A DNA stretch of 64,000 nt. Origin: Flavobacterium bernardetii. Lineage in GTDB: Bacteria; Bacteroidota; Bacteroidia; Flavobacteriales; Flavobacteriaceae. How positions within the stretch are numbered: the stretch's first letter is position 1; each line of letters opens with the position of its first letter. The position numbers were made by a program, and so were the translations under genes. The stretch spans positions 1 through 64,000 of the forward strand of contig NZ_JAANOQ010000009.1 in NCBI RefSeq assembly GCF_011305415.1, given 5' to 3'. Positions 24,192 through 32,966 of this stretch are shown piece by piece. Below the pieces are notes generated by a model. That model was not told the DNA's origin. It saw only the letters and a program-made list of their open reading frames with translations, and did not search any database.

Positions 24192-24905
24192 ATGATCGGA
24201 TTTTTTTTACAAACTACTGTTGTAGATACAGTAGCACAAGCTGTGACTAATGCAAATGGCGCAAATACTCCACCTCCTGTTGAAGGAATATCAGTTTTAG
24301 AATTTATTTTAAAAGGTGGTTTTTTTCTTATTCCTATTATTATATTATTGTTTTATACCATTTATTTAATTGTAGAACGTTACTTATATATTAGTAAAAC
24401 TACCAAAAATGACGACTTTCTTCTAAAAGAAGTTCGCACTCATTTAAATGGTGGAAATATGAATTTGGCAATCGGTGCTGCTGAAAGAGTAAATAATGCT
24501 ACAGCAAGAGTAGTAAAAGAAGGGATTTTAACTATCGGAAGACCTATTTCTGAAATTGAATCGAACATGGAACGTATGGCTCAAATTGAATTGGGTGAAA
24601 TGGAACGTAAAATGGGACAATTAGGTTTAATTGCTGGTATGGCGCCAACTTTAGGATTTGTTGGTACAATTGGTGGTGTAATTAAAATTTTCTATAGTAT
24701 TTCTATCACAGAAAATATTAGTATTGGAAATATTTCTGGAGGTTTATATGAAAAAATGATTTCTTCTGGAGCTGGACTAATCGTAGGTTTAATTGCTTAT
24801 GCCGGTTACCATTTATTGAATGGAAGAATTGATCATTTCATGTTAAATGTTCAAAAACAAGTGTTAGAATTTGTAAACATAATTCAGCGACCAAATGGCA
24901 ATTAA
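24192..24905 (+). CDS. exbB: ExbB/TolQ-family proton channel subunit
   Basis: The 237-residue inner-membrane protein has three helices (about 35-57, 150-170 and 190-212). The second and third follow the MotA/TolQ/ExbB pattern: MGQLGLIAGMAPTLGFVGTI and GAGLIVGLIAYAGYHLLN. It forms the proton-driven motor with ExbD, powering TonB-dependent uptake or Tol-Pal work. The exbD gene overlaps its 3' end by 11 bases. No tonB gene lies next to it here. Confidence 0.9.
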   Translation: MIGFFLQTTVVDTVAQAVTNANGANTPPPVEGISVLEFILKGGFFLIPIIILLFYTIYLIVERYLYISKTTKNDDFLLKEVRTHLNGGNMNLAIGAAERVNNATARVVKEGILTIGRPISEIESNMERMAQIELGEMERKMGQLGLIAGMAPTLGFVGTIGGVIKIFYSISITENISIGNISGGLYEKMISSGAGLIVGLIAYAGYHLLNGRIDHFMLNVQKQVLEFVNIIQRPNGN

Positions 24906-25302
24906 AAGAAACAGACGATTTCATGCAGAAGTACATGCGTCCTCAATGAGTGACATCATGTTCTTTTTGCTGTTGTTTTTTCTAATCATTTCTACATTGG
25001 CGAATCCGAATGTAATAAAGTTAAATTTGCCAAAATCGAAAACGAATGAAAAAACAAATAAACAATTAATTACAATTTCCGTCACTGGCGAAGTTGATTC
25101 TAAAACTTTTTTTATTGACAAGCAACAAGTTAGTTATGAAAATTTAGAAAAGGATTTATTGATAAAAGTAGGTGATAATAAAGAAGCTACAGTAGTTATT
25201 AGAATGCCTTACAATTTTCAAGTTCAAGATTTAGTTGATGTTATGCAAATTGGAGTTAAAAACAATATAAAATTTGTTTTAGCAACAAATGCTAAAAATT
25301 AA
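24895..25302 (+). CDS. exbD: ExbD/TolR-family biopolymer transport protein
   Basis: The 135-residue protein has a short basic N-terminus and one helix that carries the proton-handling aspartate in SMSDIMFFLLLFFLIIST (Asp about 21). A periplasmic domain follows, with VVIRMPYNFQVQDLVDVM. It is coupled to exbB by an 11-base overlap. Together they form the energising complex for outer-membrane transport. The pair ends at a clear terminator. Confidence 0.9.
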   Translation: MAIKRNRRFHAEVHASSMSDIMFFLLLFFLIISTLANPNVIKLNLPKSKTNEKTNKQLITISVTGEVDSKTFFIDKQQVSYENLEKDLLIKVGDNKEATVVIRMPYNFQVQDLVDVMQIGVKNNIKFVLATNAKN

Positions 25303-25303
25303 T

Positions 25304-25332
25304 GAAAGAGTGAGAAATCACTCTTTTTTTTG
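25304..25332. terminator. Terminator after exbD
   Basis: AAAGAGTGA (25305-25313) pairs with TCACTCTTT (25318-25326) around GAAA, followed by further T residues. Confidence 0.88.
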
Positions 25333-25334
25333 TT

Positions 25335-26219
25335 TTACCCAATCTTCACAGAAGTCATACTCAACGAACCAGCCAGAAGTTTATCATTAAAAAGCTGAAT
25401 ATTTTCCGATTCATTTTTCAAACCTAAGGTATATAATAAAGGTAAATAATGATCTGGAGTTGGAATAGCTAAATCAAAGGCTTTTCCTTGTTTTTGATAA
25501 TTGATTAAATTCGCAAAATCGCCATCAATAATATTTTTATTGATTTTTTCTCTGGCTTCAATCGCCCAATCAAAACCATAATTGTCTTTATCGAAATTCG
25601 CCCAATCTACCATTCGTAAATTGTGCACAATATTTCCACTTCCAATAATTAAAATTCCTTTGTTTCTTAACGATTGTAATTTTTGAGCCATATCAAAATG
25701 TGCTTGACCAGTTAAACTATAATCAATACTCATTTGAATCACTGGAATGTTTGCTTCAGGATACAAATGTTTAATTACACTCCAGCCACCGTGGTCCAAT
25801 CCCCAATCGTGATTCAATTCCACTTCAGTTGGAAGAATTAATTCTTTGGTCAGTTGTGCTAATTCAGGAGAACCTTTTGCAGGATATTGCACATCAAACA
25901 ATTCTTTCGGAAAACCACCAAAATCGTGAATTGTTTGCGGCATTTTCATCTCAGTCACTTTTGTGCCTTTGGTAAACCAATGTGCCGAAATACATAGAAT
26001 CGCAGTTGGAGTAGGAATCGTTTTGGCAATATTTCTAAAACCAGTAACAAACTCATTTTCTTCAATTGCGTTCATCGGACTGCCGTGTCCTAAAAATAAA
26101 ACTGGCATTTTTACAGTATTGGGCAAAATGTCTTTATAGTTAAATAATTCGTTTACTGTTCTCATCGCATATAATATTGGTGTCAAACTTAAAAGTCCTA
26201 AAAATTGTTTTCGATTCAT
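25335..26219 (-). CDS. ygiD: Extradiol DOPA dioxygenase family (YgiD-like)
   Basis: The 294-residue protein belongs to the class III extradiol ring-cleavage family of 4,5-DOPA dioxygenases. Expected metal-site histidines are in FLGHGSPMNAI, ISAHWF, GLDHGGWSVIKHLYP and SGNIVHNLR. The N-terminus (KQFLGLLSLTPILYAM) is hydrophobic and may be a signal or anchor, which is unusual for this usually cytoplasmic enzyme. The natural substrate in this organism is unknown. Confidence 0.88.
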   Translation of the reverse strand: MNRKQFLGLLSLTPILYAMRTVNELFNYKDILPNTVKMPVLFLGHGSPMNAIEENEFVTGFRNIAKTIPTPTAILCISAHWFTKGTKVTEMKMPQTIHDFGGFPKELFDVQYPAKGSPELAQLTKELILPTEVELNHDWGLDHGGWSVIKHLYPEANIPVIQMSIDYSLTGQAHFDMAQKLQSLRNKGILIIGSGNIVHNLRMVDWANFDKDNYGFDWAIEAREKINKNIIDGDFANLINYQKQGKAFDLAIPTPDHYLPLLYTLGLKNESENIQLFNDKLLAGSLSMTSVKIG

Positions 26220-26231
26220 GACTTAATTAAT

Positions 26232-26250
26232 ATTTGTATATACAAATGTA
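26232..26250 (-). promoter_or_regulatory. Palindromic operator over a -7 element
   Basis: ATTTGTATATACAAAT (26232-26247) is a perfect 16-base palindrome. It overlaps the minus-strand -7 element TACATTTG (26250-26243), 13 bases before the ygiD-like start. A repressor bound here would block that promoter. The element also contains mirror-image TTTG motifs, so the symmetry may be partly chance. Confidence 0.4.
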
Positions 26251-26325
26251 TGAAAATAAATTCATTGGAAAGTTAAAATTTATATAAAGTCTAATTTGGA
26301 TAGCAGTACTATTTTAATTTCTGAA

Positions 26326-26341
26326 AATTTGTGTAATCTGT
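26326..26341. repeat. ACACAGATT-family repeat (inverted copy)
   Basis: AATTTGTGTAATCTGT is the exact reverse complement of 9492-9507. It ends 39 bases before pyrD. Confidence 0.6.
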
Positions 26342-26380
26342 CTTTAAAAATTACTTTTGCATAACAACTCAACATATATT

Positions 26381-27400
26381 ATGTATAAATTACTTTTACG
26401 TCCAATTCTTTTCTGTTTCGATCCAGAAAAAGTGCATTATTTCACCTTTTCATTGGTGAAATTTATTTCTAAGATACCATTCGTTACTTCAATTATCAAT
26501 GCTATTTATGTAGTAGAAGACAAACGTTTAGAAAGAGAAGTTTTCGGATTAAAATTTAAAAACCCAGTTGGATTAGCAGCAGGATTTGATAAAGACGCGA
26601 AATTGTTCAATGAATTATCTGATTTCGGATTCGGATTTATTGAAATCGGAACGCTAACTCCAAAACCACAAGACGGAAATCCTAAGAAAAGATTGTTTCG
26701 TTTAAAATCAGATTCGGCAATTATTAACCGAATGGGATTTAATAACGGCGGAGTAGAAGCTGCAATTGTAAGATTAAAAGAAAATAAAGGTGTTTTAATT
26801 GGTGGAAATATTGGAAAAAATAAAGTCACGCCAAATGAAAACGCTACAGATGATTATGTGATTTGTTTCAATGCATTATATGATTATGTAGATTATTTTG
26901 TGGTAAATGTAAGTTCTCCAAACACGCCAAATTTACGTGAACTTCAAGAAAAAGAACCTTTGACAAAATTATTGCAAACGTTACAAGATTTGAATAACAT
27001 AAAAGTTAAAGCGAAACCAATTCTTTTAAAAATCGCTCCCGATTTAACAAACGAACAATTATTAGATATTATTGATATTGTAAACGAAACTAAAATTGCA
27101 GGTGTAATCGCAACCAACACAACCATTTCTCGTGATGGATTAACGTCTGAAAATAAAGTTGAGGTTGGAGGTTTATCTGGAAAACCATTAACAAAACGTT
27201 CTACAGAAGTTATCAGATTCTTATCAGAAAAAAGCAATAAATCCTTTCCAATTATCGGAGTAGGTGGTATTCATACTGCTGATGATGCTATCGAAAAATT
27301 AAACGCTGGTGCGAGTTTAGTGCAATTATATACGGGATTTATTTATGAAGGTCCGCAATTGATTAAAGATATTAATAAAAAAATACTGAAAGCACATTAA
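26381..27400 (+). CDS. pyrD: Dihydroorotate dehydrogenase (quinone), class 2
   Basis: I start at ATG 26381; an upstream TTG at 26357 would add eight residues not expected in the family. The roughly 339-residue flavoenzyme oxidises dihydroorotate with membrane quinone in pyrimidine synthesis. It has the class 2 N-terminal helices ([20 protein letters not shown]), the FMN-site [36 protein letters not shown] with the catalytic Ser, and [20 protein letters not shown]. Confidence 0.94.
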   Translation: MYKLLLRPILFCFDPEKVHYFTFSLVKFISKIPFVTSIINAIYVVEDKRLEREVFGLKFKNPVGLAAGFDKDAKLFNELSDFGFGFIEIGTLTPKPQDGNPKKRLFRLKSDSAIINRMGFNNGGVEAAIVRLKENKGVLIGGNIGKNKVTPNENATDDYVICFNALYDYVDYFVVNVSSPNTPNLRELQEKEPLTKLLQTLQDLNNIKVKAKPILLKIAPDLTNEQLLDIIDIVNETKIAGVIATNTTISRDGLTSENKVEVGGLSGKPLTKRSTEVIRFLSEKSNKSFPIIGVGGIHTADDAIEKLNAGASLVQLYTGFIYEGPQLIKDINKKILKAH

Positions 27401-27408
27401 TATTAAGC

Positions 27409-27427
27409 AACACAGATTGGAGAAATT
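27409..27427. repeat. 19-base inverted repeat, left arm
   Basis: AACACAGATTGGAGAAATT is matched exactly, inverted, at 27910-27928 and again at 61104-61122. With 27910-27928 it brackets the gene at 27492-27890. Confidence 0.85.
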
Positions 27428-27491
27428 GGAGAAATTGATTTAAATTGTGTTGCTTTGTTAGACTATTAAAAATGTAATACTTTATAAAAAA

Positions 27492-27890
27492 ATGTTGAAG
27501 AATAAAAGTTTAAAGTTTTTAATTTCGTTAAAATTATTTCTGTACTTATTTTTTATAGGAACATTGGTTTTTATTTCTGTGAAAATGAAAACTGATTATG
27601 AAAATTTAGAAAATGTAAATGAGTTGTTAGAAGAAAAGATAAGTTATTACCAAGCGTTTGTTGTTAATAACGATACAGGTTCTTTTTATGATCAATTATC
27701 GAAAAGTATTAAACATAAAGATTTAGAAATAAAAGCATTAAAACAAAACAATACTTTTTCATTGTCTTCTTGGTTTTGTGTAATTCTAATGTTTTGTTCA
27801 ATCTATTTTTATATAGCTTCTGAATTAGAAAGTAAAATTAAAAAATTAAAAAGTGAGGAAAGCGATTTTGAAGAACAACAAATGTTATAA
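27492..27890 (+). CDS. Hypothetical two-helix membrane protein, 132 aa
   Basis: No family is recognised. The protein has an N-terminal helix (about 10-30, LISLKLFLYLFFIGTLVFISV), then a charged, likely coiled-coil stretch (about 35-85). A second helix (about 92-110, LSSWFCVILMFCSIYFYIA) and an acidic tail (EESDFEEQQ) follow. The gene is bracketed by exact 19-base inverted repeats, with about 480 bases between the arms. It may have moved as a unit or simply sit between two copies of a common repeat. Confidence 0.65.
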   Translation: MLKNKSLKFLISLKLFLYLFFIGTLVFISVKMKTDYENLENVNELLEEKISYYQAFVVNNDTGSFYDQLSKSIKHKDLEIKALKQNNTFSLSSWFCVILMFCSIYFYIASELESKIKKLKSEESDFEEQQML

Positions 27891-27909
27891 AGATTTCTAA
27901 AATTAATAT

Positions 27910-27928
27910 AATTTCTCCAATCTGTGTT
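27910..27928. repeat. 19-base inverted repeat, right arm
   Basis: AATTTCTCCAATCTGTGTT is the exact reverse complement of 27409-27427. Confidence 0.85.
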
Positions 27929-27965
27929 TCAATAAATAAACATTCCAATAAATAAATCAGTTTAA

Positions 27966-27998
27966 TCGATCCAAATCCGCGTCATCCGCGTCCCTATA
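27966..27998. repeat. AATCCGCGTCATCCGCGT-type spacer repeat
   Basis: CCAAATCCGCGTCATCCGCG lies just before rdgB. It has an internal direct repeat (ATCCGCGTC/ATCCGCGTC) and belongs in style to the ACACAGATT repeat family. Confidence 0.45.
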
Positions 27999-28001
27999 AA
28001 C

Positions 28002-28583
28002 ATGAAATTAGTCTTCGCATCCAACAATAAAAATAAAATCGCTGAAATTCAGCAGCAAGTCGGTTCGCAATTTCAAATTGTCTCATTAGAAGACATTGGT
28101 TGCTTTGTGGATATTCCGGAAACGGCTGAAACTATTGAAGGGAATGCGATTTTGAAAGCCAATTATGTTACGGAGAATTACGGTTTACCTTGTTTCGCTG
28201 ATGATACAGGTTTAGAAATAGAAGCTTTGAATAACGAACCAGGCGTATATTCGGCGCGTTATGCAGGTGAACAGAAAAACGCCGAAGACAATATGAATTT
28301 GGTTTTAGAGAAATTAGCTTCTCAAACCAATAGAAAAGCGCAGTTTAAAACCATTATAGCTTTAAATGTTAATAACGAACAACATTTGTTTGAAGGCATT
28401 GTAAAAGGCGAAATCACTACAGAAAAGTCAGGAAATATGGGCTTTGGCTACGATCCTATTTTTCAGCCAGAAGGATTTTCAACTACTTTTGCAGAAATGA
28501 CTATGGAACAAAAAGCAGTGATTAGTCATAGAGGAATTGCGGTACAAAAATTGATAAAATTTCTTTCTAATTTATCTGAGTAA
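28002..28583 (+). CDS. rdgB: Non-canonical purine NTP pyrophosphatase (HAM1/RdgB)
   Basis: The 193-residue enzyme hydrolyses dITP, dXTP and similar purine nucleotides to monophosphates, protecting DNA. The family pattern is clear: LVFASNNKNKIAEIQ, ETIEGNAILKANY, CFADDTGLEIEALNNEPGVY, SARYAG and GNMGFGYDPIF. Length is standard. It appears monocistronic. Confidence 0.94.
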   Translation: MKLVFASNNKNKIAEIQQQVGSQFQIVSLEDIGCFVDIPETAETIEGNAILKANYVTENYGLPCFADDTGLEIEALNNEPGVYSARYAGEQKNAEDNMNLVLEKLASQTNRKAQFKTIIALNVNNEQHLFEGIVKGEITTEKSGNMGFGYDPIFQPEGFSTTFAEMTMEQKAVISHRGIAVQKLIKFLSNLSE

Positions 28584-28672
28584 CTGTAAATTCATTGTTA
28601 AAAAGCTATTACTTTATCGTAACTTTCTGAAAATCAATTACAAACAAATTAGTTTAATCCAAAATTAAATCC

Positions 28673-28680
28673 TACCTTTG
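28673..28680 (+). promoter_or_regulatory. -7 element TACCTTTG before the helicase gene
   Basis: TACCTTTG followed by CACCC lies 21 bases before the helicase ATG. No well-placed TTG is present (TTA occurs instead). Confidence 0.55.
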
Positions 28681-28701
28681 CACCCAATTTAAAAATATAT
28701 A

Positions 28702-30720
28702 ATGAATAAATTTGAGCAATTAGGGTTAAACGAGTCGTTGTTAAAAGCAATAAGTGATTTAGGATTCGAAACCCCGTCGGAAGTACAGGAGAAGGCTATA
28801 CCACTATTATTGGAAGATGACACAGATATCGTCGCTCTTGCCCAAACAGGAACAGGAAAAACCGCAGCTTTTGGTTTTCCGCTAATCCAAAAAATTGACC
28901 CATTCAACAAGCAAACACAGGTTTTAATACTTTCTCCTACAAGAGAATTGTGTTTGCAAATTACAAACGAGATTAAATTATACTCAAAATACATCGACGG
29001 TTTATATACTGTTGCAGTATACGGTGGAGCGAGTATTCATGATCAAGCGCGTGATATTAAGCGAGGAGCACAAGTAATTGTGGCTACACCGGGTAGAATG
29101 CAAGATATGATTAACAGAGGCATGGTGAATATTAAAAACATCAGCATCTGTGTTCTTGATGAGGCAGACGAAATGTTAAACATGGGTTTCTATGAAGATA
29201 TTACAAGTATCTTATCAGACACGCCAAAAGACAAAAACACATGGTTATTCTCGGCTACAATGCCGCAAGAAGTAGCTAGAATCGCTAAAGAATTTATGAG
29301 AAACCCGCAAGAAATTACGGTTGGACATAAAAACTCTAGTTCAGCAAACATCTCTCACGAATATTATTTAGTTAATGCACGTGATAGATACGAAGGATTA
29401 AAAAGATTAGCTGATGCGAATCCAGATATCTTTTCGGTAATTTTTTGTAGAACAAAAAGAGATACACAAGCGGTTGCAGAAAAATTAATTGAAGATGGTT
29501 ATAATGCTGCTGCATTACACGGAGATTTATCGCAAGCACAACGTGATGGCGTAATGAAATCGTTCCGTGGAAGACAAATCCAAATGCTTGTTGCGACTGA
29601 TGTTGCAGCTCGTGGAATTGACGTAGACAACATTACTCACGTAATCAATTATCAATTACCAGACGAAATTGAAACGTATACGCACCGTTCAGGTCGTACA
29701 GGTCGTGCCGGAAAATCAGGTACTTCGTTTGTAATTATTACAAAAAGTGAAATCAGAAAAATTCACTCAATCGAGAGAATTATCAAAACTAAATTCGAAG
29801 AAAAACCAATTCCTTCTGGAATGGAAATTTGCGAAATTCAGTTATTACACTTAGCTAACAAAATTAAAGATACAGAAACAGATCACGCTATCGATAATTA
29901 TTTGCCTTCAATTATGGAATTGTTACAAGACATTCCTAAAGAAGAATTAATTAAGAAAGTAATCTCTGTAGAGTTTAATCGTTTCTTAAACTATTACAAG
30001 AAAACTAAAGATTTAGCGTCTCAAGACAGTGGTTCATCAAGTAGAGAATCGGCTCCATCTGATGGAACTGTAAGATACTTTATCAATATTGGTACAAGAG
30101 ATGATTACGATTGGATGTCTTTAAAAGATTATTTACGTGATACTTTACAAGTAGGTCAAGATGACGTATTTAAAGTAGACTGTAAAGAAGGTTTCTCTTT
30201 CTTTAATACCGATGCTGGTTTATCAGAAAAAGTAATGGAAGTTTTAAATGCCGCAGATATGAACGGTAGAAAAATTAACGTTGAAATTTCTAAAAATGAT
30301 GGTGGTGGACGTAGAGACCATAACGGAAGAAGTGGTGGAAGATCTGGCGGAAGCGGATTCTCAGGAAGACGTGAAGGCGGAAGCTCAGGTGGATACAAAG
30401 GAAATTCTGGCGGTGGATACAGAGGAAACTCAGGTGGCGGAAACCGTGAAGGTGGTGGTTACAGAGGAAATTCTGGTGGTGGAAATCGCGAAGGTGGTTT
30501 CAACCGTGAAGGTGGAAACAGAGAAGGCGGAAACCGTGAAGGTGGAAGTGGTTTCAGACCAAGAACATCATCAACTGGTGGAAGTGATAGAAGATCATCT
30601 GATTCTCGCGATAGCGGAAGAAGAGGTGAAGGTCGTTCATCATCTGAAGGTCGTTCAACAGAAAGAAGAAGTTCTGGATTTGAAGGAGCAAAAAGATCAC
30701 CAAGAAGATCAAATGACTAA
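28702..30720 (+). CDS. deaD: DEAD-box RNA helicase with DbpA-type RNA-binding domain and Gly/Arg tail
   Basis: The 672-residue ATP-dependent RNA helicase has the Q-motif region (FEQLGLNESLLKAISDLGFE), motif I AQTGTGKTAAFG, motif II VLDEADEMLNMGF, motif III SAT and motif VI HRSGRTGRAGK. At about 450-530 lies a DbpA/RRM-like RNA-binding domain (RYFINIGTRDDYDWMSLKDY). Beyond 535 is a low-complexity tail of repeated Gly, Arg, Glu and Ser units. This is the CsdA/DeaD type, used in ribosome assembly and cold growth. It ends at a terminator. Confidence 0.93.
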   Translation: MNKFEQLGLNESLLKAISDLGFETPSEVQEKAIPLLLEDDTDIVALAQTGTGKTAAFGFPLIQKIDPFNKQTQVLILSPTRELCLQITNEIKLYSKYIDGLYTVAVYGGASIHDQARDIKRGAQVIVATPGRMQDMINRGMVNIKNISICVLDEADEMLNMGFYEDITSILSDTPKDKNTWLFSATMPQEVARIAKEFMRNPQEITVGHKNSSSANISHEYYLVNARDRYEGLKRLADANPDIFSVIFCRTKRDTQAVAEKLIEDGYNAAALHGDLSQAQRDGVMKSFRGRQIQMLVATDVAARGIDVDNITHVINYQLPDEIETYTHRSGRTGRAGKSGTSFVIITKSEIRKIHSIERIIKTKFEEKPIPSGMEICEIQLLHLANKIKDTETDHAIDNYLPSIMELLQDIPKEELIKKVISVEFNRFLNYYKKTKDLASQDSGSSSRESAPSDGTVRYFINIGTRDDYDWMSLKDYLRDTLQVGQDDVFKVDCKEGFSFFNTDAGLSEKVMEVLNAADMNGRKINVEISKNDGGGRRDHNGRSGGRSGGSGFSGRREGGSSGGYKGNSGGGYRGNSGGGNREGGGYRGNSGGGNREGGFNREGGNREGGNREGGSGFRPRTSSTGGSDRRSSDSRDSGRRGEGRSSSEGRSTERRSSGFEGAKRSPRRSND

Positions 30721-30740
30721 TTTATTAGTTTAAATATATC

Positions 30741-30776
30741 AATCCCGATTCGTTTATTCGTTTCGGGATTTTTTTA
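30741..30776 (+). terminator. Terminator after the helicase gene
   Basis: AATCCCGA (30741-30748) pairs with TCGGGATT (30763-30770), followed by a seven-T run. Confidence 0.85.
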
Positions 30777-30801
30777 TTTTAACTGCTGAGTATTTTGAAA
30801 T

Positions 30802-30868
30802 CGTCAGTTCGAGTGTTTTTTGAGTATCTCATTTTTAGAATGAGATACTCAAAAAAAAGTATCGAGAA
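30802..30868. repeat. Long palindromic intergenic repeat
   Basis: Arms TTTTTTGAGTATCTCA (30816-30831) and TGAGATACTCAAAAAA (30841-30856) pair perfectly. They sit between CGTCAGTTCGAGTG and GTATCGAGAAC, which are themselves roughly inverted (GTTCGAG/CGAGAAC). The form matches a palindrome I recall as common in Flavobacterium spacers. It is too long for an ordinary terminator and no gene depends on it. Confidence 0.7.
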
Positions 30869-30993
30869 CCCTTTTGCTGAAATAATATTATCAAACCAAT
30901 TAAGCTTACATGTTTAAAAAGTCTTATAATCTTATGTTAACAATATTCAACATTGAAAATTAAATCTTATTTTTGTTGAAATATATTTTCACA

Positions 30994-31758
30994 ATGAAAA
31001 AAATAATCTACATATTTTTGCTTTTCATTTCTATTTTTGGGTTTTCTCAAACAGATTCATTACAATTAAAAGTTAAAGGAAAGATTTCGGATATTAAAAC
31101 AAATGCTTCAATTGCACAAGTTACGATTGTAAATAAGAATAATTCTTCTGTAGTTTTAGCTTCTGAAAATGGAGAGTTTGAAATTACAGCAAACATGAAT
31201 GATAAATTATTATTTTCTCATTTAGGGTATAATTATGCTGAGGTGGAAATTAATCAAAAATGGTTTTCTGGAAACAAAACGATTTTGTTAAGTGAAAAAG
31301 TAAACGAAATTGAAACCGTTGTGGTAACAAGTTATAATTTAACGGGTTATTTAGAAATTGATACGAAGTTAATTCCAGTTAATGAAAATTACCGATACAA
31401 CATTGCAGGTTTAAACTTAGGGTACGAACCAGGAATGAAAGCTAAAAATGCAACTGAAAATTTAATGAAAGCCTTATCCAATCCGGTAGATTTAGTGTAT
31501 TCTTTATTTAATTCGAAAGAAAAAGATTTGAAGAAGCTAATGGATTTGAAAAACGATGCCAATTTCGCAGCCATTTTAAGTAAAAAAACTGACAGAGAAT
31601 CGTTAGTGATGTTATTACAATTAGACAAAAATGAAATTGATAAGATTTTAGAAAAATGTAACTACTCAAGAAGTTTTATCAACACAGCAAGCGACTTACA
31701 AGTATTAGATGCTTTGGCTACTTCATATAACGATTATAAAGTTTTGAAGAGAAAATAA
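30994..31758 (+). CDS. CarboxypepD-regulatory-like domain protein
   Basis: I start at ATG 30994, which gives a clean signal peptide (KKIIYIFLLFISIFGFSQ); an upstream TTG at 30973 is open but adds seven residues. Residues about 20-105 form a carboxypeptidase-regulatory-like beta-sandwich (LKVKGKISDIKTNASIAQVT, then ENGEFEITANMNDKLLFSHLGY), as found at the start of many Bacteroidota surface proteins. No TonB-dependent barrel follows. The C-terminal half is helical and ends TASDLQVLDALATSYNDYK. A second, broken copy of that C-terminal end lies at 35441-35545. Confidence 0.8.
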   Translation: MKKIIYIFLLFISIFGFSQTDSLQLKVKGKISDIKTNASIAQVTIVNKNNSSVVLASENGEFEITANMNDKLLFSHLGYNYAEVEINQKWFSGNKTILLSEKVNEIETVVVTSYNLTGYLEIDTKLIPVNENYRYNIAGLNLGYEPGMKAKNATENLMKALSNPVDLVYSLFNSKEKDLKKLMDLKNDANFAAILSKKTDRESLVMLLQLDKNEIDKILEKCNYSRSFINTASDLQVLDALATSYNDYKVLKRK

Positions 31759-31928
31759 TCTGTAGTTTTTTTGAAATACTAAATTGGTTCTAATTACATT
31801 AGTTTTTAATTAAAATCAACTATAATATTTCCATTTCGCAGATGAAATATCCTAATTTGCATAATACTTTTTTTACTAATGAAACAAACCAAGACTTTTG
31901 AAATAATTAAAAAATTAATCTATTTATT

Positions 31929-32966
31929 ATGAAAAAGTCAATTGTTTATTTGATTCACACAGCTTTCTGGCTAGCTTATTTTTTATTACTATTGGTTATT
32001 ATTGCTGCCGCAACTCAAGGGTTTTCTTCAGGACCAAATTTTGAGAATATTCTTAAAGTAGGTATTCCATTTGTGGTAATTCCATCTTTTAGTGCATTTT
32101 ATCTGTTCTATTTTTATCTTTTTCCTAAGTATGTCAAAACAAGAAAAATTGGGCTTTCCTTTGTTTATGGCATTTTGTTTTCTATTGGTTCCGCTTTTGT
32201 TGGAGGTTTTTTTTTGACCTTAATATTTGGGAAAATTTTTATGTTTGAAGGAGGTTGGAGCTCTTTTTTTGCTGAAATTATAACCATGTCACTTATTGGA
32301 TTATTTGCAGGTACTATGAGTGTAATTATTAAAGGATTTATTACTTGGTATGATGAAATACAATTAAAAGAAACGCTTAATCTTAAAAACCATCAAATTG
32401 AATTGGCTTTAGTGAAATCACAATTAGATCCTCACTTTTTATTCAATACCATTAATAATATCGACATCTTACTACTTAAAGATGCGCAACTGGCTTCAGA
32501 ATACCTGAATAAATTATCAGACATCTTAAGGTTTATGTTGTTTGAAACTAAAACAGAAAAAATCGCTTTAACTAAGGAAATTGAATATATTGAAAAATAT
32601 ATCGCTTTGCAGAAAATTAGAACTTCTAATGATAATTTTGTAAATTTCATTGTAAAAGGAGAAGCTGCAAATCATTCTGTTTCACCAATGCTTTTTATTC
32701 CGTTTATAGAAAACGCTTTCAAGCATGTAAGTAATAAAAAAACGGAAAATGCCATAACGGTTTCTTTAGTTATTGAGAAAGAAAAAATAGTATTTGAATG
32801 CGAAAACAAGTATAACGAAAACAAAACATTTCAATCAGAATTTAATGGTTTAGGAAACGAATTGATTAAAAAGAGAATTGAACTTATGTACCCAAAAAAA
32901 CATAATTTAGCCATTATAAAAGAAAACGACACTTATAAAGTAAATTTAACCTTAGCGAATGATTAA
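31929..32966 (+). CDS. LytS-type sensor histidine kinase
   Basis: The 345-residue kinase has four predicted membrane helices in residues about 1-150 and no large sensory domain. The transmitter begins KSQLDPHFLFNTINNIDILL, with the phospho-accepting His. It has the N-box MLFIPFIENAFKHVS. The next gene, a LytTR regulator, overlaps by 8 bases, so they form a pair. It probably senses a membrane-borne signal. The membrane part is of the short YehU-like kind, unlike the propeller kinase at 1765. Confidence 0.92.
   Translation: MKKSIVYLIHTAFWLAYFLLLLVIIAAATQGFSSGPNFENILKVGIPFVVIPSFSAFYLFYFYLFPKYVKTRKIGLSFVYGILFSIGSAFVGGFFLTLIFGKIFMFEGGWSSFFAEIITMSLIGLFAGTMSVIIKGFITWYDEIQLKETLNLKNHQIELALVKSQLDPHFLFNTINNIDILLLKDAQLASEYLNKLSDILRFMLFETKTEKIALTKEIEYIEKYIALQKIRTSNDNFVNFIVKGEAANHSVSPMLFIPFIENAFKHVSNKKTENAITVSLVIEKEKIVFECENKYNENKTFQSEFNGLGNELIKKRIELMYPKKHNLAIIKENDTYKVNLTLAND

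Noticed and set aside
30281..30733. A 150-codon frame in the helicase tail rich in Val, Glu and Lys
   Set aside because: It is a frame-shifted reading of the Gly/Arg repeat tail of the DEAD-box helicase; the low-complexity DNA keeps other frames open.
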